The notes under the pieces are model-generated. The model was given only the letters and a program-made list of their open reading frames with translations. It was not told the origin of the DNA and ran no database searches. From Rhodospirillales bacterium (GTDB taxonomy: Bacteria; Pseudomonadota; Alphaproteobacteria; ATCC43930; CGMCC-115725), in NCBI GenBank assembly GCA_027315365.1, contig DAHUYF010000140.1:1-64000 (forward strand): a stretch of DNA of 64,000 nt, read 5' to 3'. The position numbers were made by a program, and so were the translations under genes. Below, in pieces: positions 8,031 through 17,077 of this stretch (the stretch's first letter is position 1; each line of letters opens with the position of its first letter).

Positions 8031-9047
8031 ATGATGGAGGTCGGCGTCTTCGATCACCTCGACCGCGGCGACGGGCCGGTCGGCGAGCTCTACGAGAACC
8101 GGCTCAAACTGACCGAGGCCTATGACCGGCTCGGCGTCCGCCGCTATCACCTGGCCGAGCACCACGCGACGCCGCTCGGCATGGCGCCGTCGCCTTCCGT
8201 GTTCCTCGCCGCCGTGGCGCAGCGCACGCGCCGGCTGCGCTTCGGTCCGCTGGTCTACACCCTTTCGCTCCACCATCCGCTGCGCATCGCCGAAGAGGTC
8301 GCCATGCTCGACCAGATGAGCGGCGGCCGCTTCGAACTCGGCATCGGCCGCGGCATCTCGCCCCACGAGGTCGCCTATTACGGCGTCGATCCCGCCAAGG
8401 CGCAGGCGATGTATGTCGAGGCGCTGGCCGTCATCCGCAAAGCGCTCACGGCGGAGACGCTGACCTTCGAGGGCGCGTTCTTCCGGTTTCGCGACGTGCC
8501 GATGGAGATGCAGCCGGTGCAGCGGCCGCATCCGCCGCTGTGGTACGGACTGGCGCGGCCCGACGGGCTGCCCTGGGTGGTCGCCAACCGGGTCAACATC
8601 GTCTGCAACGGGCCGCCGGCGCTGGTGCGGCAGGTCACCGACGGCTACCGCCAAGCCTGGGCGGCGGCCGGCCACCGGCCGGACGAGCTGCCGCTGATGG
8701 GCATGACGCGCTCGGTGGTCATCGCCGAGAGCGAGCGCGAGGCGCTGGAGACCGCGCGGCGCGCGCACAAGCGCTGGCACCAGAGCTTCTTCAAGCTGTG
8801 GCAGCGGCATGGCACGCAGCCGCTCAATGCCTTCTATCCCGACAATTTCGACGAGGCGCAGCAGCGGGGATTCGGCGTCGCCGGCACCCCCGGCCAGGTG
8901 CTGGATGCGCTGCAGCGCCAGCTCGACGAAGCGCGCACCAACTATCTCGTCTGCCGTTTCGCCTTCGGCGATATGAGCTTGGCGGAATCGCTGCGCACGG
9001 TCGAGCTGTTCGCCCGCGCGGTGATGCCCGAGCTCAACGCGGCGTAG
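8031..9047 (+). CDS. LLM-class (luciferase-like) flavin-dependent oxidoreductase
   Basis: A 338-residue TIM-barrel flavoprotein of the bacterial luciferase-like family. Members use reduced FMN or F420 to oxygenate or oxidise organic substrates. Visible blocks are EVGVFDHLDRGD near the start, YHLAEHH (near residue 40), LSLHHPLRIAEEVAMLDQMSGGRFELGIGRG, and PHPPLWYGLARPDGLPW. Position 8031 was selected because the sequence before MMEVGVFDH is Arg/Ser-rich and the ATG has a GCGAGGAAG ribosome-binding site. A flavin reductase partner is not encoded nearby. Its 3' end overlaps the convergent methyltransferase by 14 nt. Confidence 0.85.
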   Translation: MMEVGVFDHLDRGDGPVGELYENRLKLTEAYDRLGVRRYHLAEHHATPLGMAPSPSVFLAAVAQRTRRLRFGPLVYTLSLHHPLRIAEEVAMLDQMSGGRFELGIGRGISPHEVAYYGVDPAKAQAMYVEALAVIRKALTAETLTFEGAFFRFRDVPMEMQPVQRPHPPLWYGLARPDGLPWVVANRVNIVCNGPPALVRQVTDGYRQAWAAAGHRPDELPLMGMTRSVVIAESEREALETARRAHKRWHQSFFKLWQRHGTQPLNAFYPDNFDEAQQRGFGVAGTPGQVLDALQRQLDEARTNYLVCRFAFGDMSLAESLRTVELFARAVMPELNAA

Positions 9048-9822
9048 CGGTCTGCGCGCCCGGCCGGGTCGCCAGCAGCGCCTCGGCCTCGACCAGCTCG
9101 GAAACCGCGCCGTTCACCGCATAAGGCGCCACGGCGGCGCGGAGCTCTGCCTCGAATTGCGCGCGCGCCGGGCCCAGCACGTCGGGCGAGGTGGTCGAGG
9201 TCGAGAGCGCGCGGGCCACCAACTCCTCCACGCTCGCCTGCCGGCGATGGCGCTCGGCGAAACGGCGGAGTTGCGAAAAGGGCGAGCGGCGCAGCACGGC
9301 TTCGTGGTCGCGGTGGTCGAGGCGCGGGTCGCGCTCGGCGAAGCGCTCGCGCGCCGCGCGCCAGGCCGGCTGCCAGGCGTTCTCCGGCGCTTGCGGATGG
9401 CGGTCGGCGAAGAGCGCCACGCCGCCCGCGGGCTCGACCAGAGCGTCGAGCGCCGCAAGCGTCCGCTCGCGGTCCATCCAATGGAAGGAGCGGCCCATGG
9501 CGACCAGGGCGAAGCGGCCGAGAGCCGGCCCCAGCGTCTGCGACCCGCCGAGCACGAAGCGCAGCCGTCCGGCCGCGCCTTGCGCCGCTTCGCGGGCCGC
9601 CGCCAGCATGTCGGGCTCGGGATCCATGGCCACCACCTCGGCGGCGAAGGGCGCGAAGGCCAGGGCGAGAAAGCCCGGGCCGCAGCCGAGATCGAGGACG
9701 CGCCCCCGGCCCTCGAGCCTCACCGCCTCGGCGACCGCGGCGACGAGCGGCGGCGGATAGCGCAGCCGGCCGGCGAGGTAGTACGGCACGGTGGAGCGGA
9801 AGCGGCGTTCGCGCGCGGCCAT
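9034..9822 (-). CDS. Class I SAM-dependent methyltransferase
   Basis: A 262-residue protein with the Rossmann methyltransferase motif I VLDLGCGPGFLAL (residues about 43-56), motif II around VVAMDPEPDMLAAA, and a motif-III-like region FALVAMGRSFHWMDRERTL. The phrase RSFHWMDR is common in the Methyltransf_11/UbiE-like branch that methylates small molecules. The C-terminal third is Arg/Glu-rich. Substrate is not predictable. It overlaps the convergent luciferase-like gene by 14 nt at the 3' ends. Confidence 0.8.
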   Translation of the reverse strand: MAARERRFRSTVPYYLAGRLRYPPPLVAAVAEAVRLEGRGRVLDLGCGPGFLALAFAPFAAEVVAMDPEPDMLAAAREAAQGAAGRLRFVLGGSQTLGPALGRFALVAMGRSFHWMDRERTLAALDALVEPAGGVALFADRHPQAPENAWQPAWRAARERFAERDPRLDHRDHEAVLRRSPFSQLRRFAERHRRQASVEELVARALSTSTTSPDVLGPARAQFEAELRAAVAPYAVNGAVSELVEAEALLATRPGAQTATPR

Positions 9823-9953
9823 GCCTGCGATTTAGGCATCTCGGGGCGCGACGGCAATCTGCCTTTTCGCCAGAACCCTCTTTGCGGCCGCCGCCGGTGC
9901 AATAGCCGTGACGCACCGGCCCGCCGGACTCGATGGACCGCGCCTGCCCGGCC

Positions 9954-10796
9954 TCAGAAAAAGTGCCAGGCGGCGCCGATCAGGAAGGTGGTCTGGTGGG
10001 TGGTGCTGTCGGGCTCGTAATAGCCGGCGGCATCGACCGGGCTCGCGCCATAGGCGAAGCTCGAATATTCCAAGGTCGAGGTCAGTTCGAGGCGCTCGGT
10101 GATGCGATAGCCGGCCTTGGCCTGCACCCGCCAGGCCATGTCGCTGCCGAGCGTGAAATTCTCGTTTGAGCCGGTCAGGCCGGCGGTGCTCATATTTGCG
10201 CCGAAGGTCTCGCCCGCCGCACCGGACAGCGACAGCACCCAGCGCGGCGCCGGCGACACCTGGAGCAGCAGACCGACCATCGCGTCCCAGTTGGAGTAAT
10301 CCTCGGTATAGCCGCCGGGGCCGGTGAGATCGCGCGACCAGTAGCGATAGCCGATCTCGGCAAAGGGCGTCAGCATGGCGTAGCGGCCCAGCTCGAAGGC
10401 GCGCCCAAGCTGGGCGTCGCCGCTGAAGATCTGGTCGTTGGTCGTGCCCTGATAGGGCGTGCAGTTATTGTACTGGTCGCACAGCGCGCCATTGTAGTTC
10501 GTCGATCCCAGGCTGGCGCGGCCGTCGAAATGCAGATAGAGGTTGCCGATCGGCGCGTCGGGAAAGGCGAGCATGCCGAAGCTGATGCCGATCGTCGGCA
10601 GCCAGCCCTTCTCGGTGTCGAGGGTGCTGCCGCCCTGGGTCTCGCCGTAATCGAGATAGCTGGCGCCGAAATCGACCGCGATGGCGTTGTCCGCCTTGCG
10701 GATGTCGAGGTTGTCGGCATGCGCGGCCTGCGGCAGCAGGGCGGCACCCGCCGCCGCTACGGCGGCCAGCACGGCAAAGACGAAACGACGCCCCAT
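9954..10796 (-). CDS. Outer-membrane beta-barrel protein of unknown function
   Basis: A 280-residue exported protein: signal peptide MGRRFVFAVLAAVAAAGAALLPQAAHA, then a mature chain rich in alternating aromatic and hydrophobic beta-strand patterns (for example AIAVDFGASYLDYGE, GNLYLHFDGRASL, FAEIGYRYWSRDL), ending in AWHFF. A terminal Phe is the usual C-terminal signal for insertion by the Bam complex. The length suits an 8- to 12-strand barrel. The start was moved to MGRRF because GAGGAGGGGACGGTG, a strong ribosome-binding site, precedes it; the upstream in-frame sequence is not signal-like. One Cys pair (CDQYNNC) could form a loop disulfide. I do not recognise a specific family. Confidence 0.7.
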   Translation of the reverse strand: MGRRFVFAVLAAVAAAGAALLPQAAHADNLDIRKADNAIAVDFGASYLDYGETQGGSTLDTEKGWLPTIGISFGMLAFPDAPIGNLYLHFDGRASLGSTNYNGALCDQYNNCTPYQGTTNDQIFSGDAQLGRAFELGRYAMLTPFAEIGYRYWSRDLTGPGGYTEDYSNWDAMVGLLLQVSPAPRWVLSLSGAAGETFGANMSTAGLTGSNENFTLGSDMAWRVQAKAGYRITERLELTSTLEYSSFAYGASPVDAAGYYEPDSTTHQTTFLIGAAWHFF

Positions 10797-11098
10797 CACC
10801 GTCCCCTCCTCAAACCCCGCGGGCCGAACGCCGGCGCCCGGCTGGTATAGGCGCGCGGCGGGCGTTCCATCCCCGGCCGGGCGGCGCCGGCCGCCAATGG
10901 CAGAAGGCGACGAAAAGCACTGGCTCATGGCGCCAGCCATAGCAGGTTTCGCGCCGCCGGGTAAGCGCCGTGAGGCGAGAGGCCGCGGCGGCGAGAGGTC
11001 GCGGGCCGGGCCCCACGGCGGAGAAAAAGCGCCGCGGCAGGTGTTTGTACGCCGGAATCGGGCGCGCGGCGCGCCTCATCAACGCACGGAGGACATCC
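10797..11098. other. Intergenic region between divergent beta-barrel and stress-protein genes
   Basis: About 300 nt with the divergent promoters of both neighbours. A short inverted repeat (CTGGC...GCCAG, around 10920-10940) is the only structure I see. No convincing small gene or RNA is visible. Confidence 0.4.
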
Positions 11099-11482
11099 AT
11101 GCCCCAGGAGATCGTCATCGGCCTGTTCCGCACTCAGGGCCGGGCCGAGGATGTGAGAAACCGGCTGCTCCAGGGCGGCGTCCCGGCGGAGGACATCGAG
11201 CTGCGCCGGCTTGCCCGGGACGCGGTCCTGCCGCCGCAAGTAGTGCCGCAAAGCGCCTTTTCCTTCACGGACTGGCTGTTCGGCAACGACTTGCCGCAGC
11301 GCTATGGCGTCCATGTGACCAACGGCGAAACCGCGGTCTGCGTGCGCGGGCGCGATGAGCACGAGCGCGAGCTGACACTCGACACCATGCGCATCTTCGC
11401 CCCGCTCGCCATCGAGGTGGTATCGCCGCCGGAGGAGGAAGAGGCGCTGCGGCGGGACCAGGCCCGGGCGGCGGAGCGGTAG
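11099..11482 (+). CDS. Small soluble protein, possibly general-stress (YflT-like) domain
   Basis: A 127-residue protein without signal peptide or membrane segment. It begins MPQEIVIGLFRTQGRAEDVRNRLL..GVPAEDIEL, reminiscent of the YflT/GsiB-type general stress domain in which a beta strand carrying GxF.....A..A...L...G.....I is conserved. A WLFGNDLP segment and a Glu-rich C-terminal tail (PPEEEEALRRDQ) follow. The start at 11099 has an ACGGAGGACATCC ribosome-binding site, better than the upstream Arg-rich frame extension. Family membership is a tentative pattern match. The next gene, TraB-like, starts 72 nt downstream on the same strand. Confidence 0.5.
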   Translation: MPQEIVIGLFRTQGRAEDVRNRLLQGGVPAEDIELRRLARDAVLPPQVVPQSAFSFTDWLFGNDLPQRYGVHVTNGETAVCVRGRDEHERELTLDTMRIFAPLAIEVVSPPEEEEALRRDQARAAER

Positions 11483-11554
11483 CCAGCGCTTTTCCTGCCG
11501 CGCTCGGCCCGAGTGCACTACCATCGGCAAGCCGAGACGAGGCAGGCGGAGTGC

Positions 11555-12457
11555 ATGGCGCGAAGCTTCAGGACGCGGGCCGGGGCGGCAGCACTGGCGC
11601 TCGCCGGGCTGGTGGTGCTCATGGCTGGCCGGGCCGCGGCCGAGCCGGCGCTGTGGGTCGCCACGGGATCCGGCGCCACGGTCTATCTCTTCGGCACCAT
11701 CCATGTGCTGCGCCGGGACGCCGCCTGGGAGGCGCCCGACATCGCCGCGGCACTGGCCGCGAGCCAGGCGCTGTGGCTCGAGATCGCCGATCCCGGCGAC
11801 GCGTCGCAGGCGCAGGCGCTGACCCGGCAGCTCGGTCTCGACCGGCAGCACCCGCTGTCCTCGATGCTGCCGCCGCCGCTGCTCGCGCGGCTCGACGCGG
11901 CGGCGCGCACCGCCGGCCTGCCGGCGGGAGAAAAGACGCTGGAGCCGATGCGTCCATGGCTGGCGGCGGTGGCACTCGAGGACGGGCTGCTGGTCCATGC
12001 CGGCTACGATCCCGCCAGCGGCGTCGAGCCGCAGCTGCTGCGCCAGGCCACGCAAGCGGGCAAGCCTGTCCACGGCTTCGAGAGCATGGCGCAGCAGCTT
12101 CATTTCCTCGCCGACCTCCCGGCCGACCTCCAGCTCCAGATGCTGGAGAACACGCTGCGCGATATCGATCGCGGCACGCGCGAGATCGACGCCCTGGTCG
12201 AGGCCTGGATGCGCGGCGACGAGGCGGCGATCGCCCGGAGCATGATCGACGAGATGCGCAAGCCCTTCCCGACGCTCTATCGCACCCTCTTCGTCACGCG
12301 CAACGAAGCCTGGGCGCAGACCATCGCGCAGATGACCAGAGGCACCGGCGTGACCTTCGTCGCGGTCGGGGCCGCACATCTCGCCGGCCCCGATAGTTTG
12401 CAGCGGGCGTTGCAGCGGCGCGGCATCGCGGTGAAACGTGCGGAGCGAACGAAGTGA
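11555..12457 (+). CDS. TraB/GumN family protein, exported
   Basis: A 300-residue protein with a signal peptide (residues 1-29, ending AGRAAA) and the hallmark TraB/GumN motif YLFGTIHVLR (His50). A second conserved block, FVAVGAAHLAGPDSLQRAL, sits near the C-terminus. The family is related to Tiki metalloproteases, in which the GxxH and later GxxH motifs coordinate metal. Bacterial members sit in the periplasm or outer membrane and are mostly uncharacterised. The start at 11555 (MARSFRTR) was chosen for its GGCGGAG ribosome-binding site. The gene is tail to tail with the di-heme peroxidase 54 nt away. Confidence 0.8.
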   Translation: MARSFRTRAGAAALALAGLVVLMAGRAAAEPALWVATGSGATVYLFGTIHVLRRDAAWEAPDIAAALAASQALWLEIADPGDASQAQALTRQLGLDRQHPLSSMLPPPLLARLDAAARTAGLPAGEKTLEPMRPWLAAVALEDGLLVHAGYDPASGVEPQLLRQATQAGKPVHGFESMAQQLHFLADLPADLQLQMLENTLRDIDRGTREIDALVEAWMRGDEAAIARSMIDEMRKPFPTLYRTLFVTRNEAWAQTIAQMTRGTGVTFVAVGAAHLAGPDSLQRALQRRGIAVKRAERTK

Positions 12458-12511
12458 GGGTGGGTGGGAAGGTCGCCCGCCGGCGACGTCGCCGCGCGTC
12501 GCGCGGGGCGC

Positions 12512-13909
12512 TCAGCGCGCGGCTTTGTCCGCCTGCTGCGACAGAAGGCGCAGCGCGCCGTAATGCGCGTCGTGGAGGTCGGGATTGAACAGCGACCACC
12601 GTTCCGCGGCGCGCAGCGCTTCGGGCACTGTCGAGGCCATCAGCTTGCGCCAGGCCGCGTAATCGGCAGCCGCCTCGTCGAGATGCCCGGCGGCGACGGC
12701 AGCGTCGATTCGGCGCAGATCGAGCACGCGCTCCTTGAGCGCGGCGCGCGCCGTCGCGCGCTCGGTCCGACCGTCGACGACCGTGGCGTCCTTGCGGTCG
12801 GGAAAGGCCTCGGTGAGCTCGCGCAGCTCGCCGCCGACCGTCGCCACCGTCAGCGCCACCACCTCGCGATCGCCTGCCGGGATCGCGGTGGCGAGCAGGC
12901 TGGCGAACTCGCCGATCTCCTTGAGGCGCGGCTCGACGCCGTCGCGCTCGTAGGGCCGCACACCGTCGCCGATGGCAGTGAGATAGGCGACGAGATCCTG
13001 CCGCTCCCGCGGCGCCAGTCCGAGAGCGAAGACGCGATCGAAATGCGCCACCACCTGCGCGTAACTGTCGTAGCGTCCGTCATGGAAATAGGGCGCGTTG
13101 ACGTCGGCGTTGAGCAAGGTCGGCGTCTTGAACTCGCCGCCGCTGCCGACATCGTGCTGGCGATGATCGACGAAGGCCGCCGACGGCAGGTGGCAGGCGG
13201 CGCAGCTCAGCTCGGGACGGCGGGGAAAGGGCTTGCGGAAGAGTTTCTCGCCGCGCCGCTCAGAGGCGCTTGCGCCGGCCGCGAGGGCGCCGCCGGGCGC
13301 CAGCCGCGGGTTCGGCAGGAAGTCGATGTCCTGGATGTAGGCGACCAGCCCGTCGAGAATGGCGGGCGACGGCTCGGGGCCGGCGAACTCGTCGACGATG
13401 ACATTGCGCACGAAATCGCGCAGCGAGGCGAAGCGTCCGTCATGGCCATAGGGCGCGAGCAGGCGGGCGCCGCGCAGGCTGGGCGGGGTCAGCGCGTCGA
13501 GCACGCCGTTGTCGGCCGGCGGGTTGAACACCCCGCCGGTAGTGTCGAAGGTGCCGGGACGCGTCGACAGGCCAGGTATATAGAGCCGCGGATTGCCGGC
13601 GCCGTTGACATGGCAGGCGTTGCAGGCGATGCCGGCGCGGCGCGCCATGCCGCCGAGCAGCGAGGGCGCACTGAACGCCATGTCGCCGAGCCGGACGAGA
13701 TAGGATTTGGCGCCGCCCATCGCCTCGGCGCGGAAGACCTCGCGCGGGCGGTCGAGCGCGTCCTCGTCGAGCTCGCTTCCCGCCGGCAGGACCGTGTCGC
13801 GCCCGCCCACCGGAAACGCGCCCGCCCGCGATGCCGGCAGCGCTGCGAGCAGGGCGGCGGCGACGAGCGCCGCCGGAAGAACGCCACGACGCTGCCGCCC
13901 TCGCCTCAT
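12512..13909 (-). CDS. Di-heme cytochrome c peroxidase family protein (MauG/CcpA-like)
   Basis: A 465-residue periplasmic protein: signal peptide to about residue 30, then two CXXCH heme-attachment sites, CNACH (residues 96-99 region) and CAACH (about 235-240). The sequences around them, TPPSLRGARLLAPYGHDGRFASL and TPTLLNADVNAPYFHDGRYDSYAQVV, are the paired TPxLRN..P.FHDGR repeats of di-heme peroxidases. These enzymes reduce peroxide or perform high-valent heme oxidations. The C-terminal 130 residues extend beyond the classical peroxidase and are Glu/Arg/Ala-rich helices. The start codon overlaps the stop of the imelysin gene (ATGA), so the two are translationally coupled, which argues for a shared role in periplasmic iron or redox handling. 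Confidence 0.88.
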   Translation of the reverse strand: MRRGRQRRGVLPAALVAAALLAALPASRAGAFPVGGRDTVLPAGSELDEDALDRPREVFRAEAMGGAKSYLVRLGDMAFSAPSLLGGMARRAGIACNACHVNGAGNPRLYIPGLSTRPGTFDTTGGVFNPPADNGVLDALTPPSLRGARLLAPYGHDGRFASLRDFVRNVIVDEFAGPEPSPAILDGLVAYIQDIDFLPNPRLAPGGALAAGASASERRGEKLFRKPFPRRPELSCAACHLPSAAFVDHRQHDVGSGGEFKTPTLLNADVNAPYFHDGRYDSYAQVVAHFDRVFALGLAPRERQDLVAYLTAIGDGVRPYERDGVEPRLKEIGEFASLLATAIPAGDREVVALTVATVGGELRELTEAFPDRKDATVVDGRTERATARAALKERVLDLRRIDAAVAAGHLDEAAADYAAWRKLMASTVPEALRAAERWSLFNPDLHDAHYGALRLLSQQADKAAR

Positions 13910-14700
13910 TGGACGAGCATTTCCAGCGTCGGCCGGCGCAAGCCCAGCGCCGCCGCCGCCGCCTGCAGCGTCACCACGAGATCCTCGCTCGCGGCGCGGA
14001 CCCGGTCGGGATCGACCCGCCGGAGATCGCCGACCGTCAGCAGCGTCGACAGCCGCTCGATCTGCGCCTGCGCCTGGCGCGCGAGCGTCGCATCCGCCGT
14101 CGCCAGCGGCGCCGCGAAGATGACGCTGTAGGCCTGCTCCAGCCCGGCGAGATTGTTGACCATGTCGTCCAGCGAGGTGCCGCTCAATCGCGACTCGCCG
14201 CCATCGGCCTTGCTCTCGCCGATCTCGTAGGTCAGCCGGGCGGCGCCGTCGAGCATGCCTTGGCCGGAGAGTCGCATCTGATGCACCTTCAGGTCGAGGT
14301 CGGTGAGATGGAGAACGAGCTTGTCGGCCTCGGGCGCGAGACCATCGGTCGTACCCCTGACGAAGAGCGCGGCCTCGACGGCATGGAATCCGGTGGTGGC
14401 GTTGGGCCAGCCATCGATCTTGTCGTCGAGATCGGAGACGAAACCGCCGGTGAACACCTCCGCGCGCTCCCAGCCCACGCGCGCCTCGATCCAGGCGCGG
14501 CGTGCGCCGGCAAGGTCCTTGGCGGCGATGCGTTCGCGCAGCCCGCGCGCGCCGGCGAGCGCCTCATCCACATTGCCGATGATATAGGCGCGATAGCGCT
14601 CGACCGATTCGTCGATCGTCGCCGCGCGAGCACCGGCAAGCGACGCCGCCAGCAAAATGCCGCCAAGCACGAGACGCCCGGCGCAGACAAAACTCTGCAT
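13906..14700 (-). CDS. Imelysin (M75) family periplasmic protein, EfeO/EfeM-like
   Basis: A 264-residue protein with a signal peptide (residues 1-26) and the imelysin hallmark GFHAVEAALF, giving the HxxE pair at His106 and Glu109. The flanking GWERAEVF and DIDDxIDGWPN-like stretches also match. Imelysin-like proteins are not active peptidases but bind iron in the periplasm, as in EfeO/EfeM of the EfeUOB ferrous-iron system. EfeUOB pairs the M75 protein with a heme peroxidase (EfeB, DyP type); here the partner is a di-heme c-type peroxidase coupled by a 4-nt overlap. No EfeU-type permease is seen. The function in iron capture is inferred from family and context. Confidence 0.85.
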   Translation of the reverse strand: MQSFVCAGRLVLGGILLAASLAGARAATIDESVERYRAYIIGNVDEALAGARGLRERIAAKDLAGARRAWIEARVGWERAEVFTGGFVSDLDDKIDGWPNATTGFHAVEAALFVRGTTDGLAPEADKLVLHLTDLDLKVHQMRLSGQGMLDGAARLTYEIGESKADGGESRLSGTSLDDMVNNLAGLEQAYSVIFAAPLATADATLARQAQAQIERLSTLLTVGDLRRVDPDRVRAASEDLVVTLQAAAAALGLRRPTLEMLVQ

Positions 14701-15053
14701 TTATCCCCTCGACCAGCCAAGTCGGACGAGAACCTACGCTCGCGCCGTTTGCGTTTTTATGACGCCGCCGGCGCGCCTCGCCCCGACGGCATCGCCGCGC
14801 GACAATCCGTCGTCCTGAAAAAAAAGGGTCATCGCCGGCGACTACAGTGCAACCTGCACGCACGACCGGGGGGTTTCTCACGGCGGAGGTCGAAGCCCGG
14901 GGACGAGATGTCGTCCGCCGAACGGGACAGCGTGCGCTCGTCACGGTGCGATATCGCCGCGAGCGGCCACGACGGCTGCGTCGTCGATGGTCCTCGGGCG
15001 CTTCTCACCGATTGTTGCCGATGACAGTCACCAACCATGCGAGGGTAAAGACC
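14701..15053. other. Intergenic region upstream of the phosphoesterase (divergent from imelysin)
   Basis: About 350 nt with an A-run (14818-14826) and moderately lower GC around 14750. No gene, RNA or recognised operator is visible; I looked for Fur-type and Pho-box patterns and found none convincing. Confidence 0.4.
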
Positions 15054-16817
15054 GTGAAAACCAAGCACTCGAGTTCCCGGAGCAGGCTGCTCGCCGCCTT
15101 GGTGGCGGGCACCATGCTCGCCGGCGTCGGCGCCGCCCAGAGTCTCGCGGACGAGACCAGGACGACGACACCGATCCAGCACGTTATCGTCATCTTCGGC
15201 GAGAACGTCAGCTTCGACCACTATTTCGCGACCTATCCCAACGCGCAGAATCCGCGGGGCGAGCCGGGCTTCACCGCCGCCGGCGATACGCCCAGCGTCA
15301 ACGGCCTGTCGGGCGGGCTGCTCACCAACAACCCGAACCTGCGGCAGCCGCTGCGGCTGGACCGCACGGAAGCGTTCACCTGCGACATGGATCACGGCTA
15401 CACCGACGAGCAGAAGGCGTTCGACGGCGGCTTGATGGACCTCTTCGTCCAGGCGACGGGCAGCATCGGCTTCGGCTGCCGTCCCGACGGCTCGTCGGTG
15501 ATGGGCTACTACGACGGCAACACGGTCACGGCGCTGTGGAACTACGCGCAGCGCTTTGCCATGAACGACAACTCCTTCGGCACCGAGTTCGGCCCCTCCA
15601 CTCCGGGCGCGCTCGAGCTGGTGTCGGGACAGACCATCCCCGCCAACCTGCTCACCTTCGCCGGCGGCAAGCTGGCCGGCACGACGGCGACCACCGACAT
15701 CGGCGACATCGATCCCGCCTATGACGATTGCGGCCGGGACCAGGGCGGCACCGCCAATGCCACGACGCTGCAGATGAACGGCACCAACATCGGCAACCTG
15801 CTCAACGCGCGGAATATCAGCTGGGGCTGGTTCGAGGGTGGCTTCACGCCGACCACCCCCTACAACCCGACGACCGGCGCACCGGCGGTCTGCGGCTCGT
15901 CGCATACCTACCCCGCGACCACGCCGAACCCGCCCGCCCAGGACAACAATCCCACCGGGATCGACATCCACAGCACGCCGGTCACCGACTACGTGCCGCA
16001 TCACGAGCCCTTCCAATACTATCCGTCGACGCGCAACCCGCATCATCTGCGGCCGTCGCCCGACACGCCGAGAGAGATCGGCAAGTCGGACCAGGCGAAC
16101 CATCAATACGACACCTCCGACTTCTTCAACGCGCTGGCACATGACAACCTGCCGGCGGTGTCCTATCTCAAGGCGCCCGCCTATCAGGACGCGCATCCCG
16201 GCTATTCCGACCCGCTCGACGAGCAGGCCTTCGTCGTGACCGTAATGAATGCGCTGCAGCGGTCGCCGTTCTGGTCGTCGACCCTCGTCGTCATCAATTA
16301 TGACGATTCCGACGGCTGGTACGACCATGTGCCGGGGCCGATCGTCAACCCGTCGGCGTCCTCGGCCGACTCCTTCACGCCGCTCAATCCGGCGCAGCCG
16401 GTGAACGGGGTGAGCCCGAAGAACGCATTCCCGACCTCGCACGGATCCGGCGCCGGCCAGATCGCCACCTCCGGCGTCTGCGCCACGCCGGGCAGCAGCA
16501 CCGGCGCGTCCGCGATCAATATGCGTTGCGGCTACGGCCCGCGGATACCGTTCATGGTGTTCTCGCCCTACGCGAAGCAGAACTTCGTCGACCACACGCT
16601 CACCGACCAGACGTCGAGCCTGCGCTTCATCGAGGTGAATTGGGGCCTCGACTTCATCGACGGCTCCGAAGCGATCGGCCCGGGCCAACCGCTGGGCTCG
16701 GGCTCGTTCGACCACTTCGCCGGGTCGATCGTGAACATGCTCGATTTCGACGATCCGCCGAACCGCGAGCCGCTGATCCTCGACCCGACGACCGGCACGC
16801 GCATGGGATGGCGGTAG
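15054..16817 (+). CDS. Secreted phosphoesterase / phospholipase C-like protein (PF04185-type)
   Basis: A 587-residue exported protein of the phosphoesterase family that includes bacterial phospholipases C and acid phosphatases. After the signal peptide (hydrophobic core LLAALVAGTMLAGVGAAQSLA) comes the family opener HVIVIFGENVSFDHYFATYPN. Later blocks are TCDMDHGYTDEQKAFDGGLMD, PAVSYLKAPAYQDAHPGYSDPLDEQ, STLVVINYDDSDGWYDHV and RIPFMVFSPYAKQNFVDHT, which hold the expected metal-binding Asp/Glu/His residues. A GTG start is preferred because GAGGG lies 8 nt upstream; an in-frame ATG at 15021 lacks a ribosome-binding site. The next gene is the type II secretin gspD, so this protein is a plausible substrate of that system. 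Confidence 0.8.
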   Translation: MKTKHSSSRSRLLAALVAGTMLAGVGAAQSLADETRTTTPIQHVIVIFGENVSFDHYFATYPNAQNPRGEPGFTAAGDTPSVNGLSGGLLTNNPNLRQPLRLDRTEAFTCDMDHGYTDEQKAFDGGLMDLFVQATGSIGFGCRPDGSSVMGYYDGNTVTALWNYAQRFAMNDNSFGTEFGPSTPGALELVSGQTIPANLLTFAGGKLAGTTATTDIGDIDPAYDDCGRDQGGTANATTLQMNGTNIGNLLNARNISWGWFEGGFTPTTPYNPTTGAPAVCGSSHTYPATTPNPPAQDNNPTGIDIHSTPVTDYVPHHEPFQYYPSTRNPHHLRPSPDTPREIGKSDQANHQYDTSDFFNALAHDNLPAVSYLKAPAYQDAHPGYSDPLDEQAFVVTVMNALQRSPFWSSTLVVINYDDSDGWYDHVPGPIVNPSASSADSFTPLNPAQPVNGVSPKNAFPTSHGSGAGQIATSGVCATPGSSTGASAINMRCGYGPRIPFMVFSPYAKQNFVDHTLTDQTSSLRFIEVNWGLDFIDGSEAIGPGQPLGSGSFDHFAGSIVNMLDFDDPPNREPLILDPTTGTRMGWR

Positions 16818-16941
16818 GCCGCCGGCGACGCCGATCGCAACCGAAGAAACCCCTCTGCCGGCCGCGCGCCGGCAGCGGGCGTTTCGTCGATCCATTGCGG
16901 GAAAGCGACGAGCACGGCACAAACCGACCCGCTCGCGTCGG

Positions 16942-16964
16942 GTGACGATATCGTGTGACGATAT
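16942..16964. repeat. Short direct repeat upstream of gspD
   Basis: Two copies of GTGACGATAT start at 16942 and 16955, a 13-nt period, in an AT-richer stretch about 115 nt before the gspD start. They could be an operator for a regulator binding in tandem, but there is no recognised consensus. Confidence 0.3.
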
Positions 16965-17077
16965 TATGTCGCCGGCGTGAAATTTAATCAGAAAAAGTCG
17001 TTGTTCGCGCGGCCGACGCTCATCATCATCGCCGCTCCGCGCGCCGGTCCCCGCCGATATTTCCGCTTTTCACGCAC

